Shown piece after piece: positions 53,118 to 61,750 of a DNA stretch of 64,000 nt (its first letter is position 1; every line of letters begins with the position of its first letter). Source of the stretch: Pseudomonadota bacterium. GTDB lineage: Bacteria > Pseudomonadota > Gammaproteobacteria > Burkholderiales > Burkholderiaceae_E. The stretch covers positions 35,215-99,214 of the forward strand of contig CAUJHG010000021.1 in NCBI GenBank assembly GCA_963204785.1. Reading direction: 5' to 3'. A model generated the notes under the pieces. The model worked only from the letters and a program-made list of their open reading frames with translations, did not search any database and was not told the DNA's origin. Both the position numbers and the translations under genes were made by a program.

Positions 53118-53157
53118 ATCCGGAAGCACCGGATTCATCGGGCCGAGGACGCCCGAT
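53118..53157 (-). other. Two tandem hairpins in the tRNA-Leu leader
   Basis: ATCGGGC (53137-53143) pairs with GCCCGAT (53151-53157), and ATCCGG (53118-53123) pairs with CCGGAT (53129-53134). On the minus strand they follow secG and precede the tRNA. A TAGAAT hexamer (minus strand 53173-53168) could be a -10 box for tRNA-Leu and nuo, though its -35 would be in secG and is weak. Confidence 0.4.
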
Positions 53158-53181
53158 ACAGCACGCTATTCTAACGCGAAA

Positions 53182-53619
53182 TCACTTCGGAATCTCGCTG
53201 GATCGCCCTTCTTTTTGCGCTGCATCAGTTCCAGCGCCAGAAGTTCCGGCAGCAGGCGCCGAAGGAACGGCAGCGCCCGCAGCAGCAGGCGCGGAAACCG
53301 GGGGGATCGAGGCATCGGCCCCGGGCGCCTGCACCGCACCGGGCGTCTGCACCTGATCCATCACGCTCGAAGGCGCTGCAGCCTTGTTCGTCACGAAGGC
53401 CAGTCCGAGCGTGCACACGAAGAAGACCGTCGCGAGCCCACCGGTGAGCCGGCTCAGGAAGTTGGCCGATCCGGTGGCGCCGAACAGGCTGCCCGAGGCG
53501 CCCGAGCCGAAGGCCGCACCCATGTCGGCTCCCTTGCCGTGCTGCAGCAGCACCAGGACGATGACGCCGAGCGCACTGAGCACCTGGAGAACGATCACGA
53601 GGGTGTGGAGCATTTCCAT
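53182..53619 (-). CDS. secG: Preprotein translocase subunit SecG
   Basis: This 145-residue SecYEG accessory subunit has two helices (about 5-24 and 55-75) with the motif LLQHGKGADMGAAFGSGAS between them. After residue 80 it has a long Ala/Pro/Gly-rich tail, common in betaproteobacterial SecG. It follows tpiA by 14 bases. Confidence 0.94.
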   Translation of the reverse strand: MEMLHTLVIVLQVLSALGVIVLVLLQHGKGADMGAAFGSGASGSLFGATGSANFLSRLTGGLATVFFVCTLGLAFVTNKAAAPSSVMDQVQTPGAVQAPGADASIPPVSAPAAAGAAVPSAPAAGTSGAGTDAAQKEGRSSEIPK

Positions 53620-53633
53620 TCGAAGCTTCCTGC

Positions 53634-54425
53634 TCAGGCGAGCGCCGCGCTGCGCGCGATCGCCGCGAATTCCTCGGCCACCAGGGCCGCACCGCCGATC
53701 AGCCCGCCGTCGATGTCGGCCATCGCGAAAAGACTGGCCGCGTTGGCGGCCTTCACGCTGCCGCCGTACAGCAGACGCAGGCGCGCCGCCGCGGCGAAGC
53801 CCCGCGAGGCCAGCCGCTCGCGGATGAACGCGTGCATCGCCTGGGCCTGTTCGGGCGTTGCGGTGCGTCCGGTGCCGATCGCCCAGACCGGCTCATAGGC
53901 GACGACGAAGTCGGTGGCTTCGGCTGCCGCAAGCGGGGCGAGCGCGTCGAGCTGGCGGGCGAGCACCTCGCGCTCGCGGCCCTGCTCACGCTCCTCGAGG
54001 GTCTCGCCGACACAGACGATCACCCCGAGGCCGGCATCGAGCGCGCGCCCGGCCTTGGCCACGACGGTGGCGTCGGTCTCGCCCAGCAGCGTACGCCGCT
54101 CGGAGTGCCCGACGATCGCCCAGCGGCAGCCGAGGTCCGCGAGCATCTGCGCGGAGACCTCACCGGTGTAGGCGCCGTTGGCGTAGGCGGCGAGATCCTG
54201 CGCGCCCAAGGCGATGCCGCTGTCGCGCAGCGCCGTCGCGGCCTGCGCCAGGTACGGATATGGCGGACACACCGCCACCTCCACCCGTGCAAGCAGGTCT
54301 GCGTCGATCGAGGCACGCAGCGCCTCGAGCAGGCTGCCGTTGGCCGCGAAGTCGCCGTTCATCTTCCAGTTGCCGACCACGAGCGCAGTGCGCGGCCCGC
54401 TGCCCGGCCTGTTGCCCAGAGTCAT
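53634..54425 (-). CDS. tpiA: Triosephosphate isomerase
   Basis: This 263-residue glycolytic enzyme interconverts dihydroxyacetone phosphate and glyceraldehyde 3-phosphate. It has VVGNWKMNG with the catalytic Lys, VGHSERR with the catalytic His, the catalytic Glu in VAYEPVWAIGTG and the phosphate loop YGGSVKAAN. The promoter lies at 54460-54489, just behind pssA. Confidence 0.96.
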   Translation of the reverse strand: MTLGNRPGSGPRTALVVGNWKMNGDFAANGSLLEALRASIDADLLARVEVAVCPPYPYLAQAATALRDSGIALGAQDLAAYANGAYTGEVSAQMLADLGCRWAIVGHSERRTLLGETDATVVAKAGRALDAGLGVIVCVGETLEEREQGREREVLARQLDALAPLAAAEATDFVVAYEPVWAIGTGRTATPEQAQAMHAFIRERLASRGFAAAARLRLLYGGSVKAANAASLFAMADIDGGLIGGAALVAEEFAAIARSAALA

Positions 54426-54459
54426 GTGAAGACGGGGGAGAGGTTACAGGAAACCGGAG

Positions 54460-54489
54460 ATTCTACGTTGCGAAGGCGCAACGGGTCAA
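54460..54489 (-). promoter_or_regulatory. tpiA-secG promoter with palindromic spacer
   Basis: On the minus strand TTGACC (54489-54484) and TAGAAT (54465-54460) are 18 bases apart. The whole spacer is a perfect inverted repeat, CGTTGCG-CCTT-CGCAACG. The -35 box overlaps the pssA stop codon. A repressor bound to the spacer would block RNA polymerase. Confidence 0.7.
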
Positions 54490-55385
54490 TCCGCAGGGCG
54501 ATCCTGGCGTGCGCCCTGCCCCTGTGCGTCGCGCGTCGGGGCCGCAGGCGCCGCCGAGGGCGTGGCGACCGGGGCCTGCGCGCCCCCACGGAACCTGCGC
54601 CAGGCCCACAGCGCGTAGCCCGAGAGCCCGTAGAGGACGAACAGCGAGAAGAGCACCAGCGGCGGATCGCTGGAAACCACGACGAAGAACAGCACCAGCC
54701 CCAGCAGCGCAAAGAAGGGCACGCTGCGCTTCAGGTTGATGTCCTTGAAGCTGTAGAAGGGCACGTTGGAGACCATCGTCAGGCCTGCGTAGACCGTGAA
54801 CGTCCAGGCCACCCAGACCAGGTCGTGGCGCGTCGCGGTGATCCAGCGCGTCTCGCGAAGATCGGTCGCCACCCAGACCAGTCCGACCACCAGCGCTGCC
54901 GCTGCCGGGCTGGGCAGGCCCTGGAAGTAGCGCTTGTCGACCACGCCGATGTTCGCGTTGAAGCGCGCCAGGCGCAGCGCGGCACCGGCGCAGTAGATGA
55001 AGGCGGCCAGCCAGCCCCACCTGCCCAGGCCGCGCAGCGCCCACTCGTACATGATCAGCGCCGGCGCGGCGCCGAAGGACACCATGTCCGACAGGCTGTC
55101 GTACTGCTCGCCGAAGGCGCTCTGCGTGTTGGTCATCCGTGCCACGCGCCCATCCAGGCTGTCGAACACCATCGCCAGGAAGATCGCGACCGACGAATGC
55201 ACGAAGTGCTCGTCCATCGCGTGGACGATCGCGTAGAAACCGCAGAACAGCGCTGCGGTGGTGAACGCGTTGGGAAGGATGTAGATGCCGCGACGCCGGC
55301 GCACCGACGTCGCAGTGGAGGGGGTCGGCGGCAGCGCCCTCGCCGGGCGCGCCGGCCGCAGCTTGCGGCGCCGGGACGGCTTCAT
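54486..55385 (-). CDS. pssA: CDP-diacylglycerol-serine O-phosphatidyltransferase
   Basis: This 299-residue integral membrane enzyme makes phosphatidylserine for phosphatidylethanolamine synthesis. The CDP-alcohol phosphatidyltransferase motif DGRVARMTNTQSAFGEQYD has the D-G-x2-A-R-x8-G-x3-D-x3-D spacing when the following SLSD is included. About eight helices are present. The first 50 residues are basic and Pro-rich and the last 40 are Ala/Pro-rich. The ATG at 55385 was chosen; an upstream 39-codon ORF overlaps it by ATGA. It lies downstream of ilvC. Confidence 0.93.
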   Translation of the reverse strand: MKPSRRRKLRPARPARALPPTPSTATSVRRRRGIYILPNAFTTAALFCGFYAIVHAMDEHFVHSSVAIFLAMVFDSLDGRVARMTNTQSAFGEQYDSLSDMVSFGAAPALIMYEWALRGLGRWGWLAAFIYCAGAALRLARFNANIGVVDKRYFQGLPSPAAAALVVGLVWVATDLRETRWITATRHDLVWVAWTFTVYAGLTMVSNVPFYSFKDINLKRSVPFFALLGLVLFFVVVSSDPPLVLFSLFVLYGLSGYALWAWRRFRGGAQAPVATPSAAPAAPTRDAQGQGARQDRPAD

Positions 55386-55501
55386 GTGCTGCGTCGCCCC
55401 TGGCGTGCGCGGCGCTGCCTGGCCGGAGCGCAACGCATCGGCTCCACGCGCTGCGCGTGCGGCGGACGCGGAACCGGCGGCGACTCGGGGACAGCGCTCA
55501 T
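55382..55501 (-). CDS. Possible 39-residue leader ORF overlapping the pssA start
   Basis: A short frame starts at ATG 55501, runs for 39 residues rich in Pro, Arg and Ala, and stops within the pssA start codon (ATGA). A -10-like TATACT stands at 55515-55510, nine bases before it, without a clear -35, so the transcript might begin at or close to this ATG. No homology is recognised. It may be a translational coupling leader or chance. Upstream of it towards ilvC (55502-55590) only a weak GC-rich hairpin next to the ilvC stop (55571-55590) is seen. Confidence 0.25.
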   Translation of the reverse strand: MSAVPESPPVPRPPHAQRVEPMRCAPARQRRARQGRRST

Positions 55502-55590
55502 GGGGCGCAAGTATAGCCGCCGCGAAGGCTGCGGGCGGCCGCGAGAACCGCGGGCGGCAGCTCCTGCCGCGCCACGGCCTCGCGCGTGGC

Positions 55591-57135
<1,545 letters not shown>

Positions 57136-57136
<1 letters not shown>

Positions 57137-58860
57137 CACAGGTCCTCCGAGCCGAGCAGCATCTCGGTCAGGCCCTTGCCCCCCTGCACCATCGGCCAGA
57201 CGTTCTCGGTCTGGTCGGTGATGAAATCGAGGAACACGGTGCGGTCCTTGTACTTGCCGTGGAAGGCCTCCTGCAGCGCTGGCGCCACATCCTCGGGCTT
57301 CTCGATGCGCATGCCGACGTGACCGTAGGCCTCGGCCAGCGCGACGAAATCGGGAAGCGCGTCGACGTAGGACTCCGAGTAGCGGCTGCCGTACTCGATC
57401 TGCTGCCACTGCCGCACCATGCCCAGGTAGCGGTTGTTCAGGTTCACGATCTTCACCGGCAGGTGGTACTGCTTGCAGGTGGAGAGCTCCTGGATGCACA
57501 TCTGGATGGAGCCCTCGCCGGTCACGCAGGCCACCGGCGCACCGGGGTTGGCCAGCGCCACGCCCATCGCGAAGGGCAGGCCCACGCCCATGGTGCCCAG
57601 GCCGCCGGAGTTGATCCAGCGACGCGGCTTGTCGAAGCGATAGAACTGCGCCGCGAACATCTGGTGCTGACCGACGTCCGAGGTGACGAAGGCGTCGCCC
57701 TTGGTGACCTCCCACAGCCGCTCGACCACGAACTGCGGCTTGATGGTCTTCGAGTTGCGGTCGTACTTGAGGCAGTCCTTCCTGCGCCACTCGGCGATCT
57801 GCGCCAGCCAGGCATCGACGGCCTTCGCGTTGGTCTTCTGTCCGCCGGCGAAGCCCTCCTCGAGCAGCGCGATCATGTCGCGCAGCGTCTCGCGCACGTC
57901 GCCGACGATCGGCACGTCGACCTTCACGCGCTTGGAGATCGACGAGGGGTCGACGTCGACGTGGATGATCTTGCGCGGGTTCTGCGCGAAGTGCTTCGGG
58001 TTGCCGATCACGCGGTCGTCGAAGCGCGCGCCCACCGCGATCAGCACGTCGCAGTGCTGCATCGCCATGTTGGCTTCGTAGGTTCCGTGCATCCCGAGCA
58101 TGCCGACGAACTTCGGGTTGCTGGCGCGAAAGCCGCCCAGCCCCATCAGCGTGTTGGTGCAGGGGAAGCCGAGCATGTCGACGAGCCGGTTCAGTTCCTC
58201 GGACGCATTGGCCAGGATCACCCCGCCACCGGTGTAGATCAACGGCCGCTCGGCGTGCAGCAGCAGGCTCAGGGCCTTCCTGATCTGCCCCTGGTGGCCC
58301 TTCTGCACCGGGTTGTAGGAGCGCATCTCCACCGTCTTCGGGTACTCGAAGCGGCACTTGTCGCGCGTGACGTCCTTCGGGATGTCCACCAGCACCGGGC
58401 CGGGACGGCCGCTGCGCGCCACGTGGAAAGCCTTCTTGATCGTGTCGGCCAGGTCCTTGACGTTCTTGACCAGGAAGTTGTGCTTGACGCATGGGCGGGT
58501 GATGCCCACGGTGTCGCACTCCTGGAAGGCGTCCTGTCCGATCGCGTGCGTGGGCACCTGGCCCGAGATGATCACCATGGGGATCGAGTCCATGTACGCG
58601 GTGGCGATGCCGGTGACCGCGTTGGTGACCCCTGGGCCGCTGGTGACCAGGCACACCCCCACCTTGTCGGTGGAACGCGAGTACGCATCGGCCGCGTGCG
58701 CCGCCGCCTGCTCGTGCCGCACCAGGATGTGCTGGACCTTGTCCTGCTTGAAGATTTCGTCGTAGATGTAGAGGACTGCACCGCCGGGGTAGCCGAAGAT
58801 GTGCTCGACACCCTCCTCGGCGAGGCAGCGCACGACGATTTCCGCGCCTGTGATTTCCAT
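57136..58860 (-). CDS. ilvB: Acetolactate synthase large subunit
   Basis: This 574-residue TPP enzyme forms acetolactate or acetohydroxybutyrate, the first step to Val, Leu and Ile. The catalytic Glu is in RHEQAAAHAADAYSR; FAD- and TPP-binding regions show VTSGPGVTN and TGEGSIQMCIQEL with LNNRYLGMVRQW, in which GEGS replaces the more general GDGS; the same is usual in relatives. It may also be named ilvI. A 270-base structured leader and a sigma-70 promoter lie upstream. Confidence 0.96.
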
Positions 58861-59012
58861 GATCTTCCTTTCAAGACCGAGGGAGCCCGCCCGCCGGCGC
58901 CAGCGCACGCAGCCTGGTCGGCCCGCGCCCCGACGCAGGCCTCGAACGGGGCCTGCGAGATATTGATCGGACGCCGTGCGTACGCCCTCGTGAGGCGTCG
59001 CACCGGCATGCG

Positions 59013-59057
59013 CGTCTTTTGCGTCTGCTTGCGGGTGGGCCCGCAGACTGAAAGACG
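59013..59057 (-). promoter_or_regulatory. Long imperfect hairpin in the ilvB leader; contents of the 331-base gene-free region
   Basis: On the minus strand CGTCTTT pairs with AAAGACG (outer seven bases), then GTCTGC pairs with GCAGAC, with GGG/CCC at the tip and small internal loops. A second hairpin CGCAGGCC/GGCCTGCG stands at 58934-58957, about 74 bases before the ATG. No short peptide rich in Ile, Val or Leu is found before them, so a classical attenuator is not apparent. Besides these hairpins, the gap 58861-59191 holds the ilv promoter and the short leader of the sigma factor gene. Confidence 0.5.
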
Positions 59058-59115
59058 ACGACCCCCTGACGCAGCCTCGAAGGCCGCCTGGAAGGCCGTC
59101 CTTGGTAAGCGGGGC

Positions 59116-59144
59116 AGAATACTGCAGCGCAACACCAGGGTCAA
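59116..59144 (-). promoter_or_regulatory. Sigma-70 promoter of the ilvBHC operon
   Basis: On the minus strand TTGACC (59144-59139) and TATTCT (59121-59116) are separated by 17 bases. Transcription would start near 59109, which leaves a leader of about 249 bases to the ilvB ATG. Confidence 0.75.
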
Positions 59145-59191
59145 GGCACACACCTGCTAGCATTGCGCTGGCCGAAACCCGACGCCACGCA

Positions 59192-59761
59192 ATGGCCACC
59201 CGCCAGGAGCTCTCCGACTTCCTCGCCTCCGTCGAGCGCCGCGCCTTCAAGCATGCGATGTTCGCGGTTCGCGACGAGGACACCTCGCTGGACCTGGTCC
59301 AGGATGCGATGTCCAGGCTCGCCGAGAAGTATGCGGACAAGCCGCCGGCGGAGCTGCCGATGCTGTTCCAGCGCATCCTGCAGAACTGCATCACCGATCA
59401 CTTCCGCAGACAGAAGGTTCGCAACACGTGGGTGACGCTGCTTTCTTCGCTGATGCCATCGGATGACGACGGATCCGGGCACGATCCGCTCGATTCGATC
59501 GAGCCTGAGCCCGGAACCGGGCGCGCGGAGAGCGCCGCCGACCAGGTCGAGCGCGCCCAGGTGCTGGGGGCGATCGAAACGGAGATCCGCAAGCTGCCGG
59601 CACGTCAACGTGAGGCCTTCCTGCTGCGTTACTGGGAAGAGATGGACGTGGCCGAGACCGCTGCGGTCATGGGCTGTTCCGAGGGTAGCGTCAAGACGCA
59701 CTGCTCGCGGGCCACGCACGCACTGGCCCGTGCCCTGGAAGCACGGGGAATCACACTATGA
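59192..59761 (+). CDS. RNA polymerase sigma factor (ECF-like, sigma-70 family)
   Basis: This 189-residue protein has a sigma-2 region (about 20-85, with DLVQDAMSRLAEKYADK and RILQNCITDHFRRQK) and a sigma-4 helix-turn-helix (about 130-185, LPARQREAFLLRYWEEMDVAETAAVMGCSEGSVKTH). Its gene begins the sigma factor-DUF3619-DUF3106-RDD cassette common in Burkholderiales. The ATG at 59192 is used; the longer frame upstream overlaps the ilv promoter and is not conserved in composition. The DUF3619 protein, with one helix, may be its membrane-bound partner. Confidence 0.9.
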   Translation: MATRQELSDFLASVERRAFKHAMFAVRDEDTSLDLVQDAMSRLAEKYADKPPAELPMLFQRILQNCITDHFRRQKVRNTWVTLLSSLMPSDDDGSGHDPLDSIEPEPGTGRAESAADQVERAQVLGAIETEIRKLPARQREAFLLRYWEEMDVAETAAVMGCSEGSVKTHCSRATHALARALEARGITL

Positions 59762-60192
59762 ACAACGAACAGAGATTCGCCGGGCAGATCCGCCTCGCGC
59801 TCGAGGAATCCAGCGAGCGCCTGCCCTACCGCGTCAGCTATCGGCTGCAATCCGCCCGCCTTGCCGCACTGAGCCGGATGACCGAGCCACAGGAACTTCC
59901 CGCACAGGTGCTCGCCATGCCCTCGCCGTCGGGCGCTGCAGCACTCGCGCTGGCCGATGGCCCGCCTCGCGCCCACGTCCCGGCCGGCTGGGGCCGGCTG
60001 GCAATGGGCCTGCTCTCGGCGCTGGTGGTGGCCGGCGGCCTGTACGCGATCTCGGAATGGACCGAGATCGACAGGGCCGACGAGGCCGCGGACATCGACC
60101 TCGCCGTGCTCACGGACGAAGTCCCGATCTCCGCCTATGCCGACCGCGGCTTCGGTGTGTTCATCGAGAACCTCAAGAAGAACGCGCAGTGA
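59758..60192 (+). CDS. DUF3619 family membrane protein, possible anti-sigma partner
   Basis: This 144-residue protein starts within the end of the sigma factor gene (ATGA overlap). It has a cytoplasmic N-terminal part with FAGQIRLALEESSERLPYRVSYRLQSARLAAL, one helix at about residues 80-98 and a short periplasmic tail containing ISAYADRGFGVFIENLKK. The order and overlap suggest, but do not prove, an anti-sigma role; the family function is unknown. Confidence 0.8.
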   Translation: MNNEQRFAGQIRLALEESSERLPYRVSYRLQSARLAALSRMTEPQELPAQVLAMPSPSGAAALALADGPPRAHVPAGWGRLAMGLLSALVVAGGLYAISEWTEIDRADEAADIDLAVLTDEVPISAYADRGFGVFIENLKKNAQ

Positions 60193-61244
60193 TGGGGGTT
60201 TCGTCGAGGCTCGCCCGAACTCCGGGACAGCCCGCCGCTGCAGACACGGGCACCCGGCCTGCGTCCGCCTGCACGCTGGCTGCCGGCATCGCCCTGGCCC
60301 TCGCGCTGGCCCCGGCAAGCGCGTCGGACCCTGGCGATTCGCAGCGGCCGACAGCGGCTGCGGGACAGCCATCCGCTTCAGCGGGCTCGAGGCAGGCAGC
60401 CCCGGCCGCTGCGCCCGAACGCGGAGGCGCTGCGGGTGCCGAGCAGGCCGCTTCCGCCCAGAGCCCCAGCTCCGAGGCGCCCTCCGCTGCTGCCGGCACT
60501 GTGGGCACTGCGCGCGACGGCAGCGAGACGGCCAGCCCGCCTGCCAACGCACCGATCGATTCCGCCTCGGGCACGGCAGCGCCCGCAGGCACACCGGGCG
60601 CCGACTCCTCGCCCACCTCCGGGAACACGCCCCTCGCCGATCTTCCCGCCTCCCCCGCAGGCTCGCCGGAGGCCATCGCCGCCCCGCCGGCGGCCGCAGC
60701 GCCTCCTTCCCCGGCGCCCCCCCAGGCGCAGGAAGCAGCCCGGAAGCCTTCGCTGCTCCCGCTCGTCCAGCCGCTGTGGTCCGAGCTGAGCGAGTCGCAG
60801 CGCAAGGTGCTCGCGCCGCTCGAACCGCAGTGGAATACCCTGACCCGCGACGAGAAGCGCCCGTGGCTGAAGCTCGCTGCGCGCATCCCCGGGATGGACG
60901 CCGACGCGCGCGCCAGGGCCGAGAAGCGCATTCGTGAATGGGCCTCGCTCACGCCCGAGCAGCGACGGCTGGCGCGCAACAACTATCGGCTTGCCCGGCA
61001 ACTGCCGAAGGACGAACGCGTGGCCACCTGGCAGCAGTACCGGCAGATGACCAGCGAACAGCGCGAAGTGCTGCGCGAGGCCGGCTGGACCAGCAACACT
61101 GCGGCACGGCACGCGGGCGCGCCCACCGGGCTGGCCAAGGAGGCCTCGCAGCCGCTGTGGCGGCGCATCTTCAAGTGGATCTGGAAGCCCGCCGAAGATC
61201 CGCCCGCGAAGTCGCCCGAGCCGGTGGCAGGGGCCACGCGCTGA
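60192..61244 (+). CDS. DUF3106 domain protein with long low-complexity region
   Basis: The 350-residue protein has an N-terminal hydrophobic signal region (about 27-46), a long Ala/Pro/Ser/Gly-rich linker (50-190), and a C-terminal DUF3106 domain (about 195-300) with LWSELSESQRKVLAPLEPQW, repeated helices with TPEQRRLARNNYRLARQLP and QQYRQMTSEQREVLRE. It is expected to be exported. Its ATG overlaps the DUF3619 stop by one base, and it shares one base with the RDD gene. The function of the domain is unknown. Confidence 0.85.
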   Translation: MGVSSRLARTPGQPAAADTGTRPASACTLAAGIALALALAPASASDPGDSQRPTAAAGQPSASAGSRQAAPAAAPERGGAAGAEQAASAQSPSSEAPSAAAGTVGTARDGSETASPPANAPIDSASGTAAPAGTPGADSSPTSGNTPLADLPASPAGSPEAIAAPPAAAAPPSPAPPQAQEAARKPSLLPLVQPLWSELSESQRKVLAPLEPQWNTLTRDEKRPWLKLAARIPGMDADARARAEKRIREWASLTPEQRRLARNNYRLARQLPKDERVATWQQYRQMTSEQREVLREAGWTSNTAARHAGAPTGLAKEASQPLWRRIFKWIWKPAEDPPAKSPEPVAGATR

Positions 61245-61702
61245 TGCCGCCCGCAACGCCCTGGCGGCGCATGATGTGCGTCGCCTACGAGTGCATCCTG
61301 CTCTTCGGGGTGCTGTTCTTCTTCGGCTACGGCTTCTCGGCGCTTGCGCAGTTCAAGGGTCAGCCCGGCCCGGTGCGCTGGGCCTTCCAGGGCTTCGTGT
61401 TCCTGGTGCTCGCGGCCTACTTCGGCTGGTCCTGGAGCGAGGGCCGGCGCACGCTGCCGATGAAGACGATGATGGTGAGCGTCGTGACTGCCGAGGGTGC
61501 GCCACTGTCGCGCGGGCGCGCCTTCGCCCGCTTCGTCGCCGCCTGCGCAATGCTGCTGCTCGCAGCGGCAGCCGGCAGCTTCGTGCACGGCGCGCTGTGG
61601 CTGCTGATCCTCGCGCCCTTCCTGTGGGTGCTGGTGGACCGCGATCACCGCGCGCTGTATGACGTGGTGGCGGGGACGCGGCTGGTGCATTTGAAGGGTT
61701 GA
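61244..61702 (+). CDS. RDD family membrane protein
   Basis: This 152-residue protein has an RDD domain with three to four helices: WRRMMCVAYECILLFGVLFFFGYGF, WAFQGFVFLVLAAYFGWSW and ALWLLILAPFLWVLVDRD with the Asp-rich DRDHRALYDVVAGTRLV end. RDD proteins are small transporters or membrane partners. It ends the sigma factor cassette and converges on the decarboxylase gene, 48 bases away, with no clear terminator. Confidence 0.86.
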   Translation: MPPATPWRRMMCVAYECILLFGVLFFFGYGFSALAQFKGQPGPVRWAFQGFVFLVLAAYFGWSWSEGRRTLPMKTMMVSVVTAEGAPLSRGRAFARFVAACAMLLLAAAAGSFVHGALWLLILAPFLWVLVDRDHRALYDVVAGTRLVHLKG

Positions 61703-61750
61703 GGGCGGGCCACGCGCGACGAGTGCCGACTGAACCGCCCCGTGCGGGAC

